Source: Agrococcus jenensis
Lineage (GTDB): Bacteria > Actinomycetota > Actinomycetes > Actinomycetales > Microbacteriaceae
DNA: 64,000 bases
Assembly: GCF_003752465.1 (NCBI RefSeq)
Contig: NZ_RKHJ01000001.1
Coordinates: 2,418,001-2,482,000 of the forward strand
Direction: 5' to 3'
Notes under the pieces: model-generated
What the model was told of the DNA's origin: nothing
What the model saw: the letters and a program-made list of their open reading frames with translations, nothing else
Databases searched by the model: none
Made by a program: the position numbers and the translations under genes
In this document: positions 56,315-64,000 of the stretch, one piece after another
Layout of the letters: each line of letters begins with the position of its first letter
Position numbering within the stretch: position 1 is the stretch's first letter

Positions 56315-56320
56315 AGCCTA
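56315..56320 (-). promoter_or_regulatory. -10 element of a leaderless pdtaR promoter
   Basis: TAGGCT ends 7 nt before the ATG at 56307. Confidence 0.55.
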
Positions 56321-56354
56321 GTCTTCGGGCGAGGCGGGCTCCGCCCCGACCAGG

Positions 56355-56436
56355 GCCGGTGTGGCGGAATCGGCAGACGCGGCGCACTCAAACTGCGCTT
56401 CCGCGAGGAGTGTGGGTTCGAGTCCCACCACCGGCA
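56355..56436 (+). tRNA. tRNA-Leu (anticodon CAA)
   Basis: An 82-nt class II tRNA. The acceptor stem GCCGGTG (56355-56361) pairs with CACCGGC (56429-56435), with discriminator A at 56436. The anticodon stem GCGCA/TGCGC closes on loop CTCAAAC, giving anticodon CAA at 56389-56391, which reads UUG. A long variable arm (TTCCGCGAGGA region) precedes the TGGGTTCGAGTCCCA T arm. The 3' CCA is not encoded. A terminator follows. Confidence 0.95.
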
Positions 56437-56443
56437 CGAGACA

Positions 56444-56485
56444 CCGAAGGGCTCAAGCCAGCGTCAGCCGGCTTGAGCCCTTCGG
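56444..56485. terminator. Terminator shared by tRNA-Leu and pyk
   Basis: Perfect 16-bp stem (arms 56444-56459 and 56470-56485) with a 10-nt loop, 7 bp after the tRNA and 34 bp after the convergent pyk stop. Confidence 0.85.
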
Positions 56486-56519
56486 CCGCGCGGTCGCGCA
56501 GCAGCCCGAGGGCCGCCTG

Positions 56520-58013
56520 CTACCCCTCTGCGGGGTGCGGCGCCGACGGGTGCGGCACCTGGATGCGGCGCAGGCCGTGGTAGGCCGGCACGGCCTCGGC
56601 GTGCACGTCGCCGACCCGGTGGATGCGCAGGTCGTTCGTCGAGCCGGACGTGCCGGGGGGCATGCCGGAGATGACGACGACCTTCTCGCCGACGGCCACG
56701 AGGCCCTCGCCGATGAGCACGTCGTCGACCTGGGCGATCATCTCGTCGGTGTGCGTGACGCGGTCGACCAGGCGGGTGTTCATGCCCCAGATCATCTGCA
56801 TCCGGCACTCGATCTCGGGGTCGGGCGTGAAGCCGAACATCGGGATCGCGGGCCGAAGCCGCGACATGCGGCGCGCGGAGTCGCCGGACTCGGTGAAGAC
56901 GACGATCGCCTTCGCCTCGACGAAGCTCGCGACCTCCATCGCGGCGAGCGTCACGGCGCCGCCCTGCGTGCGCGGCTTCGTGCCGAGCGGCGGGATGCGG
57001 CCGAGGCCCATCTCCTCCGCCGCGGAGACGATGCGCGCCATCGTCTCGATGGTCGTGATCGCGTGCTTGCCGACGCTCGTCTCGCCCGAGAGCATCACGG
57101 CGTCCGCGCCGTCGAGGATCGCGTTGGCGCAGTCGCTCGCCTCGGCGCGGGTGGGGCGCGAGTTCTCGATCATCGACTCGAGCACCTGCGTGGCGACGAT
57201 GACGGGCTTCGCCCAGCGGCGGGCGAGCTCGACCGCGCGCTTCTGCACGAGCGGCACCTGCTCGAGCGGCAGCTCGACGCCGAGGTCGCCGCGGGCGACC
57301 ATGATCGCGTCGAACGCGTCGATGATGTCGGCGAGGTTGTCGACCGCCTGCGGCTTCTCGATCTTCGCGACGACGGGCAGCTTCCTGCCCTCCTCCGCCA
57401 TGATCTCGTGCACGCGCACGATGTCGGAGGCGTCGCGCACGAACGAGAGCGCGATGATGTCGGCGCCGAGGTCGAGCGCCCACCGCAGGTCGGACTCGTC
57501 CTTCTCGCTGAGCGCCGGCACGTTGACGGCGACGCCGGGCAGGTTGATGCCCTTGTTCGAGCTCACCGGGCCGCCGACGACCACCTCGGTGATCACGTCG
57601 GTCTCGGTGACCTCGAGCGCGCGCAGCGTGATGCGGCCGTCGTCGATCAGCAGCGGGTCGCCCGGCTTCACGTCGGCGGGCAGGCCCTTGAAGGTCGTGC
57701 CGGCGCGCTGGCCGTCGCCCTCGATCTCGTCGGTGGTGATCGTGAAGCGCTCGCCCTCGACCAGCTCGAACGGACCTCCGGGGATCTTGCCGAGGCGGAT
57801 CTTCGGGCCCTGCAGGTCGACCAGGATGCCGACCGGCATGTGCAGCTCGTCAGAGGCGCGGCGGATGTTCGCGTACACCTCCTCGTGCACGCTGCGGTCT
57901 CCATGGCTGAGGTTCATGCGCGCGACGTTCACGCCGGCCGCGATCGCGGCCTTCGTGTGCTCGTAGCCGGCGAGGGCGGGCCCCCACGTCGCGACGATCT
58001 TGGCTCGTCTCAT
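56520..58013 (-). CDS. pyk: Pyruvate kinase
   Basis: A 497-residue kinase. Motifs are VNVARMNLSHGD near the N-terminus, the substrate loop VVAKIEKPQAV with the catalytic lysine, MVARGDLGVELP, and KPVIVATQVLESMI. The C-terminal allosteric domain (AIVVFTESGDSARRMSRLRP) is present. It makes pyruvate and ATP from phosphoenolpyruvate. ATG 58013 gives MRRAKIVATWGPALAGYE, the family N-terminus with an unusual Trp in place of the common Leu or Ile. It is separated from gltD by about 110 bp that contain a hairpin. Confidence 0.97.
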   Translation of the reverse strand: MRRAKIVATWGPALAGYEHTKAAIAAGVNVARMNLSHGDRSVHEEVYANIRRASDELHMPVGILVDLQGPKIRLGKIPGGPFELVEGERFTITTDEIEGDGQRAGTTFKGLPADVKPGDPLLIDDGRITLRALEVTETDVITEVVVGGPVSSNKGINLPGVAVNVPALSEKDESDLRWALDLGADIIALSFVRDASDIVRVHEIMAEEGRKLPVVAKIEKPQAVDNLADIIDAFDAIMVARGDLGVELPLEQVPLVQKRAVELARRWAKPVIVATQVLESMIENSRPTRAEASDCANAILDGADAVMLSGETSVGKHAITTIETMARIVSAAEEMGLGRIPPLGTKPRTQGGAVTLAAMEVASFVEAKAIVVFTESGDSARRMSRLRPAIPMFGFTPDPEIECRMQMIWGMNTRLVDRVTHTDEMIAQVDDVLIGEGLVAVGEKVVVISGMPPGTSGSTNDLRIHRVGDVHAEAVPAYHGLRRIQVPHPSAPHPAEG

Positions 58014-58053
58014 CGGGTTCTCTTTCCGTTTTCGCGCCGCCTGGGTGTTCGGC

Positions 58054-58089
58054 GCGGACGCCCCCATCCTTCCAGAGGGAGGCGTCCGC
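58054..58089 (-). terminator. Hairpin between gltD and pyk
   Basis: A 9-bp stem GCGGACGCC / GGCGTCCGC with a weaker inner CCC/GGG pairing, 37 bp after the gltD stop. It is a likely terminator for gltBD. Confidence 0.5.
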
Positions 58090-58125
58090 TGCCGACGTGC
58101 GCGGCTCGGCCCGAGCGGCGTGGCG

Positions 58126-59580
58126 TCAGACCGCTGCGAAGGGCCGGTCCGTGGCGCGCACGGGGGCCGGCAGCTCGGTCGAGCCCTCGAGGTACGCGTC
58201 GACCGCGGCAGCCGCGGCGCGGCCCTCGGCGATCGCCCACACGATGAGCGAGGCGCCGCGACCGGCGTCGCCCGCCACGAACACGCCGGGCGCGTCCGTC
58301 GCGAAGTCGGGACGCCGCTCCGGCACGCCGCGCTGGAACGGCACGTCGAGCGCCTCGCCGATCGAGGCGTCCGCACCGGTGAAGCCGAGGGCGAGCAGCA
58401 CGAGGTCCGCGGGGATCTCGCGCTCGGTGCCCGGCTTCGCCCGGCGCACGCCGTCGACGATCTCGGTGTCGGCGACGAGCAGCGCCCGCACCTCGCCGGC
58501 CTTGTTCGCGAGGAACTCGACGGTCGAGACGAGGTAGCTGCGCTCGCCGCCCTCCTCGTGGCTCGACTGCACCTCGAAGATCGCCGGGTGCACGGGCCAC
58601 GGCTGGTGCTCCGGGCGCTCCGACGGCGGCTGCACGCCGATCGCGAGGTTGGTGACCGAGACCGCGCCCTGGCGGTGCGCGGTGCCGATGCAGTCGGCGC
58701 CGGTGTCGCCGCCGCCGAGGACGACGACGTGCTTGCCGGCCGCGGTGATCTGGTGCTCCGGCGTCGTGCCGGCGACCGCTCGGTTCTGCTGCACGAGGTA
58801 GTCCATCGCGAGGTGCACGCCGTCGAGGGAGCGCCCGGGGATCTCGAGCTCGCGCGCGACGGGCGCGCCGGTCGCGATCACCACGGCGTCGAAGCGCGCG
58901 CGCAGCTGCTCCCACGTGAGGTCGCGGCCGATCTCGACGCCCGCGCGGAAGCGGGTGCCCTCGGCGGTCATCTGCGCGAGGCGCGCGTCGAGCTGCCGCT
59001 TCTCGAGCTTGAAGTCGGGGATGCCGTAGCGCAGCAGGCCGCCGATGCGGTCGTCGCGCTCGTAGACGGCGACCGTGTGGCCGGCGCGCGTGAGCTGCTG
59101 CGCGGCGGCGAGCCCGGCGGGCCCGGACCCGACCACGGCGACCGTCTTGCCGGTGAGGCGGGCGGGCGGGTGCGGCTCGGTCCAGCCGTTCGCGAACGCC
59201 TCGTCGGCGATCGACTGCTCGATCGACTTGATCGTCACGGCCGGCTGGTTGATGCCGAGCACGCACGACGACTCGCACGGCGCCGGGCAGAGCCTGCCGG
59301 TCAGCTCCGGGAAGTTGTTCGTCGCGTGCAGGCGGTCGCTCGCCGCCCTGCCCTCGCTCCGCCAGGTGAGGTCGTTCCACTCCGGGATGAGGTTGCCGAG
59401 CGGGCAGCCCTGGTGGCAGAAGGGCACGCCGCAGTCCATGCAGCGGCCCGCCTGCCGTCGGAGCACGGCCTTGTCGCCGGGCTCGCCGATCTCGCGCCAG
59501 TCGAGGATGCGCACGGGCACCGGGCGCTTCTTCGGGAGCTCTCGCTCCGTCACCTTTAGGAATCCACGAGGATCAGCCAC
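58126..59580 (-). CDS. gltD: Glutamate synthase small (beta) subunit
   Basis: A 484-residue FAD- and NADPH-binding subunit. N-terminal cysteine motifs [18 protein letters not shown] and [12 protein letters not shown] hold two [4Fe-4S] clusters; [15 protein letters not shown] binds FAD and [14 protein letters not shown] binds NADPH. It passes electrons from NADPH to GltB, where glutamine and 2-oxoglutarate give two glutamates. GTG 59580 overlaps the gltB stop by 8 bp, so the two are translated together. Confidence 0.96.
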   Translation of the reverse strand: MADPRGFLKVTERELPKKRPVPVRILDWREIGEPGDKAVLRRQAGRCMDCGVPFCHQGCPLGNLIPEWNDLTWRSEGRAASDRLHATNNFPELTGRLCPAPCESSCVLGINQPAVTIKSIEQSIADEAFANGWTEPHPPARLTGKTVAVVGSGPAGLAAAQQLTRAGHTVAVYERDDRIGGLLRYGIPDFKLEKRQLDARLAQMTAEGTRFRAGVEIGRDLTWEQLRARFDAVVIATGAPVARELEIPGRSLDGVHLAMDYLVQQNRAVAGTTPEHQITAAGKHVVVLGGGDTGADCIGTAHRQGAVSVTNLAIGVQPPSERPEHQPWPVHPAIFEVQSSHEEGGERSYLVSTVEFLANKAGEVRALLVADTEIVDGVRRAKPGTEREIPADLVLLALGFTGADASIGEALDVPFQRGVPERRPDFATDAPGVFVAGDAGRGASLIVWAIAEGRAAAAAVDAYLEGSTELPAPVRATDRPFAAV

Positions 59581-62500
59581 CGGTCACCTCCAGGATCTGC
59601 CGCCAGATGTTGTCCGAATCGGGGTCGACGCCCTGCCGCTCCGCATCGAGGCGGATGGATCGCACCATCGCCCAGTCGCGCGGCACGAGCTTCGAGACGC
59701 GCTGCAGGCCGTGCTCGAGCAGGGCCTCCGCGACGGTCGAGCCGGTCAGCTCGACGTGGCGCGCGAGGATCGCGCGCAGCTCGATCTCGTCCTCCTCGTC
59801 GAGCTGCTCGACGCGCAGCTCGCCCTGGTGCCACGCGTCCTGGTTGAGCAGCCGCTCGTCCAGGTCGAGCACGTAGGCGATGCCGCCCGACATGCCGGCG
59901 CCGATGTTGCGCCCGGTCGAGCCGAGGATGACGGCGATGCCGCCGGTCATGTACTCGAGCGCGTGGTCGCCCACGCCCTCGCAGACCGCGGTCGCGCCGG
60001 AGTTGCGCACGAGGAAGCGCTCGCCGACGATGCCGCGCAGGTAGAGCTCGCCGCTCGTCGCGCCGTAGCCGATGACGTTGCCGGCGATGACGTTCTCCTC
60101 GGCGACGAGCGCCGCGCCCTCCGCGGGCTGCACCGTCACGAGGCCGCCGGAGAGGCCCTTGCCGACGTAGTCGTTCGCGTCGCCGTGCAGGCGCAGCGCG
60201 ATGCCGCGGGGCACGAAGGCGCCGAGCGACTGCCCCGCGGAGCCGCGGAGCGTCAGGTCGACGGTGCCGGGCTCGAGGCCCTCCGCGCCGGCGTGCAGCG
60301 TCACCGCGTTGCCGAGCATCGTGCCGACCGCGCGGTCGGTGTTGGCGATCTCGAGGTCGAGCACGAGCCGCTCCCCCGCCTCGAGCGCGCGACGCAGCGG
60401 CTCGAGCAGTCGCGTGTCGAGCTGCTGCTCGAGCTCGTGGTCCTGCTCGGTCGTGCGGCGCGGCGCGCCCAGCGCGCCCTGCGGCTGCGCGAGCACCGGC
60501 GCGAGGTCGAGCCCGTCGGCCTTCCAGTGCGCGACGGCGTGGTCGACCTCGAGCAGGTCGCCGCGGCCGATCGCCTCGTCGAGGCTGCGCAGGCCCAGCG
60601 ACGCGAGCAGCTCGCGCACCTCCTGGGCGATGAACTCGAAGAACTGGACGACGAACTCCGGCTTGCCGGTGAAGCGCTGCCGCAGCACGGGGTTCTGCGT
60701 CGCGACGCCCACCGGGCAGGTGTCGAGGTGGCAGACGCGCATCATGATGCAGCCGGAGACGACGAGCGGCGCCGTGGCGAAGCCGAACTCCTCCGCGCCG
60801 AGCAGCGCGCCGACGATGACGTCGCGGCCGGTCTTCAGCTGGCCGTCGACCTGCACGCTCACGCGCTCGCGCAGGCCGTTGACCATGAGCGTGTGCTGCG
60901 TCTCGGCGAGCCCGATCTCCCACGGCGTGCCCGCGTGCTTGAGCGAGTTCAGCGGGCTCGCGCCGGTGCCGCCGTCGTGGCCGGAGACGAGCACGACGTC
61001 GGCCTTCGCCTTCGCGACGCCCGCGGCGACCGCGCCGATGCCGGACTGCGAGACGAGCTTCACGTGCACGCGCGCGGCCGGGTTCGACCGCTTGAGGTCG
61101 AAGATCAGCTGCTTGAGGTCCTCGATCGAGTAGATGTCGTGGTGCGGGGGCGGCGAGATGAGGCCGACGCCGGCGGTCGCGTGCCGCGTGCGCGCGACCC
61201 ACGGGTACACCTTCTGCGGCGGCAGCTGGCCGCCCTCGCCGGGCTTCGCGCCCTGCGCCATCTTGATCTGGATGTCGTCGGCGTGCGTCAGGTACATGCT
61301 CGTCACGCCGAAGCGGCCGGAGGCGACCTGCTTGATCGCGCTGCGGCGCTCGGGGTCGAGCAGCCGGTCGACGTCCTCGCCCCCCTCGCCGGTGTTCGAC
61401 TTCGCGCCCAGCCGGTTCATGGCGATCGCGAGCGTCTCGTGCGCCTCCTGCGAGATCGAGCCGTAGCTCATCGCACCGGTCGAGAAGCGCTTGACGATGG
61501 ACGCGACCGACTCGACCTCGTCGAGCGGCACGGGCGTCGCGCTCTCGCGCAGCCGCAGCAGGCCGCGGAGCGTCTTGAGCTCCTCCGCCTGGTCGTCGAC
61601 CATGCGGGTGTACTCGCGGAACACGTCGTAGCGACCGGTGCGCGTCGAGTGCTGCAGCTTGAAGACGGTCTCGGGGTTGAACAGGTGCGGGGCGCCGTCG
61701 CGGCGCCACTGGTACTCGCCGCCGGTCGTGAGCCGCTCGTGGGCGATCGGCGCCCGCTCGTCCGGGTAGGCGGAGCGGTGGCGGAGGCGGTTCTCCTCGG
61801 CGATCACGTCGAGCCCCACGCCGCCGAGCGGCGAGTGCGTGCCCGTGAAGTAGCGGTCGACGACGTCGCGCGAGAGCCCGATCGCCTCGAACGCCTGCGC
61901 GCCGCCGTAGGCGCCGACGGTCGAGATGCCCATCTTGGACATGATCTTCGTGACGCCCTTGCCGAGCCCCTTGATGACGTTGCGCACGGCGGTGTCGACG
62001 TCGGCGCCGAGCTGGCCCGACAGCGCGAGCTGCTCGGCCGTCTCCATCGCGAGGTACGGGTTCACGGCGCTCGCGCCGTAGCCGATGAGCAGCGCGACGT
62101 GGTGCACCTCGCGCACGTCGCCGGCCTCGACGACGATGCCGACGCGCATCCGCGTGGATGCCTTGATGAGGTGGTGGTGCACCGCGCTCGTCATGAGGAG
62201 CGTCGGGATGGGCGCGAGCTGGTCGGTCGAGTCGCGGTCGGAGAGGATGACGAACTGCGCGCCCTCGGCGATCGCCTCGTCGACCTCGCGGCACATCGCG
62301 TCGATGCGGCGCTCCATGGCCTCAGGGCCGTCCTCGACCCGGTAGAGCCCCTTGACGACGACGGTGCGGCGCGAGCCGGGCGTGCGGTCGATCGAGCGGA
62401 TCTTGGCGAGCTGGTCGTTGTCGATCACCGGGAAGTCGACGATGATCTGGCTCGCGTGCGACGGCGTGGCCGTGAGCAGGTTGCGCACCGGGCCGATGCC

Positions 62501-64000
62501 CATCGTCATGCTCGTGACGATCGACTCGCGCAGCGAGTCGAGCGGCGGGTTCGTCACCTGCGCGAACGCCTGCTTGAAGTAGTCGAACAGCAGGCGCGGC
62601 CGGTCGGAGAGCGCCGCGATCGGGGTGTCGGAGCCCATCGCGCCGAGCGGCTCGGCGCCGGTCTTCGCCATCGGGGCGATGAGGATCCGCACCTCCTCCT
62701 CGGTGTAGCCGAAGGTGCGCTGGCGGCGCACGACCGACGCGGCGGTGTGCGCGACGTGCTCGCGGTCGGGCAGGTCGGCGAGGTGGATGCGGCTCGACTC
62801 GAGCCACTCCCCCCACGGCTCCATGGCGGCGAGCTCGCGCTTGACCTCCTCGTCGGGCACGAGCCTGCCGGCCTCCGTGTCGACCAGGAAGAGCCTGCCC
62901 GGCTGCAGCCGGCCGCGGCGGACGACGCGGCTCGGGTCGATCGGCAGCACGCCGGTCTCGCTCGCGAGCACGACGAGGCCGTCGGAGGTCTCGAGCCAGC
63001 GGCCCGGGCGCAGGCCGTTGCGGTCGAGCGTCGCGCCGACGATGCTGCCGTCGGTGAAGCTGATCGCGGCGGGGCCGTCCCACGGCTCCATGAGCAGCGA
63101 GTGGTACTCGGCGAAGTCGCGCAGGTCCTGCGGCATGTCCGGCTGGTTCTCCCACGCCTGCGGCACCATCATCATGATCGCGTGCGGCAGGGAGCGGCCC
63201 GCGAGGGTCAGCAGCTCGAGCACCTCGTCGAACGAGGCGGAGTCGCTCATGCCGGGCGTGACGATGGGCTTGAGCGGGCGCAGGTCGCCGAGCAGCTCGC
63301 TCGCGAGCTGCGACTCCCTCGCGCGCATCCAGTTGCGGTTGCCCTCGACGGTGTTGATCTCGCCGTTGTGCGCGATCATGCGCATCGGCTGCGCGAGCGG
63401 CCACGACGGGAACGTGTTCGTCGAGTAGCGCGAGTGGACGATCGCGAGCTTCGTCTCGAAGCGCTCGTCCGAGAGGTCAGGGTAGAACGGCTCGAGCTGG
63501 AGCGTCGTCACCATGCCCTTGTACGTGATGGTGCGGCTCGACAGCGACGGCAGGTACTCGCCGACCTCGCGCTCGATGCGCTTGCGGAGCCGCCAGGCGA
63601 GCCGGTCGAGCTCGATGCCGGCGACAGGCGAGCCGGCGGCGGTGACGAAGAGCTGCTCGATGGCGGGCATGGCGCCGCGCGCGAGCTTGCCGAGCGCGTC
63701 GGGTGCGATCGGCACCTCGCGCCAGCCGAGCACGCGCAGGCGCTCCTGGCCGGCGATCTCCTCGATCCGGGCGCGCGCGTCGGTGCGCTCGGCGGGGTCG
63801 AGCGGCAGGAAGGCGAGCCCGGCGGCGTAGGCGCCGGCGGCGGGCAGCTCGAAGCCGACCACCGCGCGCAGGAACGCGTCGGGCATCTGCGTGAGGATGC
63901 CGGCGCCGTCGCCGGTGCCGGCATCGGAGCCGACCGCGCCGCGGTGCTCGAGGTTGCGCAGCGCGTCGAGCGCGAGCGCGACGATGTCATGGCCCGCGGT
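59573..64000 (-). CDS. gltB: Glutamate synthase large (alpha) subunit, 5' end outside window
   Basis: About 1475 residues are visible and the frame is open to the window edge, where it reads [20 protein letters not shown]. The N-terminal catalytic cysteine of the glutaminase domain is just outside, so only a short piece (some tens of residues) is missing. In order: glutaminase domain, central domain, FMN-binding synthase domain ([15 protein letters not shown]), the [3Fe-4S] site [19 protein letters not shown], and the C-terminal beta-helix GXGXG domain. An internal ATG at 63886 is not the start. It forms the NADPH-GOGAT enzyme with GltD. Confidence 0.96.
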   Translation of the reverse strand, partial: TAGHDIVALALDALRNLEHRGAVGSDAGTGDGAGILTQMPDAFLRAVVGFELPAAGAYAAGLAFLPLDPAERTDARARIEEIAGQERLRVLGWREVPIAPDALGKLARGAMPAIEQLFVTAAGSPVAGIELDRLAWRLRKRIEREVGEYLPSLSSRTITYKGMVTTLQLEPFYPDLSDERFETKLAIVHSRYSTNTFPSWPLAQPMRMIAHNGEINTVEGNRNWMRARESQLASELLGDLRPLKPIVTPGMSDSASFDEVLELLTLAGRSLPHAIMMMVPQAWENQPDMPQDLRDFAEYHSLLMEPWDGPAAISFTDGSIVGATLDRNGLRPGRWLETSDGLVVLASETGVLPIDPSRVVRRGRLQPGRLFLVDTEAGRLVPDEEVKRELAAMEPWGEWLESSRIHLADLPDREHVAHTAASVVRRQRTFGYTEEEVRILIAPMAKTGAEPLGAMGSDTPIAALSDRPRLLFDYFKQAFAQVTNPPLDSLRESIVTSMTMGIGPVRNLLTATPSHASQIIVDFPVIDNDQLAKIRSIDRTPGSRRTVVVKGLYRVEDGPEAMERRIDAMCREVDEAIAEGAQFVILSDRDSTDQLAPIPTLLMTSAVHHHLIKASTRMRVGIVVEAGDVREVHHVALLIGYGASAVNPYLAMETAEQLALSGQLGADVDTAVRNVIKGLGKGVTKIMSKMGISTVGAYGGAQAFEAIGLSRDVVDRYFTGTHSPLGGVGLDVIAEENRLRHRSAYPDERAPIAHERLTTGGEYQWRRDGAPHLFNPETVFKLQHSTRTGRYDVFREYTRMVDDQAEELKTLRGLLRLRESATPVPLDEVESVASIVKRFSTGAMSYGSISQEAHETLAIAMNRLGAKSNTGEGGEDVDRLLDPERRSAIKQVASGRFGVTSMYLTHADDIQIKMAQGAKPGEGGQLPPQKVYPWVARTRHATAGVGLISPPPHHDIYSIEDLKQLIFDLKRSNPAARVHVKLVSQSGIGAVAAGVAKAKADVVLVSGHDGGTGASPLNSLKHAGTPWEIGLAETQHTLMVNGLRERVSVQVDGQLKTGRDVIVGALLGAEEFGFATAPLVVSGCIMMRVCHLDTCPVGVATQNPVLRQRFTGKPEFVVQFFEFIAQEVRELLASLGLRSLDEAIGRGDLLEVDHAVAHWKADGLDLAPVLAQPQGALGAPRRTTEQDHELEQQLDTRLLEPLRRALEAGERLVLDLEIANTDRAVGTMLGNAVTLHAGAEGLEPGTVDLTLRGSAGQSLGAFVPRGIALRLHGDANDYVGKGLSGGLVTVQPAEGAALVAEENVIAGNVIGYGATSGELYLRGIVGERFLVRNSGATAVCEGVGDHALEYMTGGIAVILGSTGRNIGAGMSGGIAYVLDLDERLLNQDAWHQGELRVEQLDEEDEIELRAILARHVELTGSTVAEALLEHGLQRVSKLVPRDWAMVRSIRLDAERQGVDPDSDNIWRQILEVTGG

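Noticed and set aside
56355-56436. tRNA-Leu as an attachment site of an integrated element
   Set aside because: No integrase gene, no repeated copy of the tRNA 3' end and no cargo are seen downstream; the terminator and pyk follow directly.

Overview
The window is very GC-rich and densely packed, and its gene set points to an actinobacterium. It carries rbpA, whiA, opcA, an ANTAR response regulator of the PdtaR type, an F420-type LLM oxidoreductase, the uvrC-rapZ-whiA order, and many GTG or TTG starts with ATGA, GTGA or TGATG stop/start overlaps. The gene order resembles Microbacteriaceae; placing it in that family is an inference from memory, not a search result.

Layout. (1) 1-1542: end of a DEAD-box RNA helicase and a small unknown gene. 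(2) 1752-5876, minus: Fe-S assembly operon sufB-sufD-Rieske ferredoxin-sufC-sufT-like. (3) 6015-9059: heme A synthesis genes ctaA and ctaB around a Ppx/GppA phosphatase. (4) 9238-17287, plus: pentose phosphate operon tkt-tal-pgi-zwf-opcA-pgl, mostly with overlapping start and stop codons. (5) 17311-17820: two facing arrays of a 20-bp tandem repeat. (6) 17899-22333, minus: sodA, then gap-pgk-tpiA-secG-rbpA. (7) 22421-29073, minus: uvrA-uvrC-rapZ-whiA, with rapZ frameshifted. (8) 29126-36081: an oxoprolinase-type cluster (Nramp-like transporter, pxpA, DUF1445, fused pxpBC, biotin carboxylase/BCCP) with a divergent GntR regulator and a palindromic operator candidate. (9) 36156-38834, minus: coaE and uvrB. 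(10) 38973-43949: signal-peptidase-like protein lacking the usual catalytic base, OmpR-type regulator, degenerate GGDEF protein, histidine kinase and DUF4126 protein. (11) 43946-53673: serine hydrolase, rpsA, unknown gene, DUF885 peptidase, LLM oxidoreductase, small membrane protein and polA. (12) 53721-64000: hotdog thioesterase; a DUF559 nuclease-like gene between two facing arrays of the same 20-bp repeat; pdtaR; tRNA-Leu(CAA); pyk; gltD; gltB (5' end outside the window).

Most of the window is conserved core metabolism: glycolysis, pentose phosphate pathway, Fe-S and heme A biogenesis, nitrogen assimilation, and excision repair with uvrA, uvrB and uvrC all present. The part least explained by known systems is the 20-bp repeat family. 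Four arrays form two inverted pairs, one enclosing a Vsr-fold nuclease gene and one enclosing only about 120 bp, which suggests a mobile or homing-like element at two sites. A second candidate is the oxoprolinase cluster, whose parts look like a split urea-carboxylase-type enzyme. Many promoters have a TANNNT-like -10 element 6-7 nt before the start codon, indicating leaderless mRNAs.
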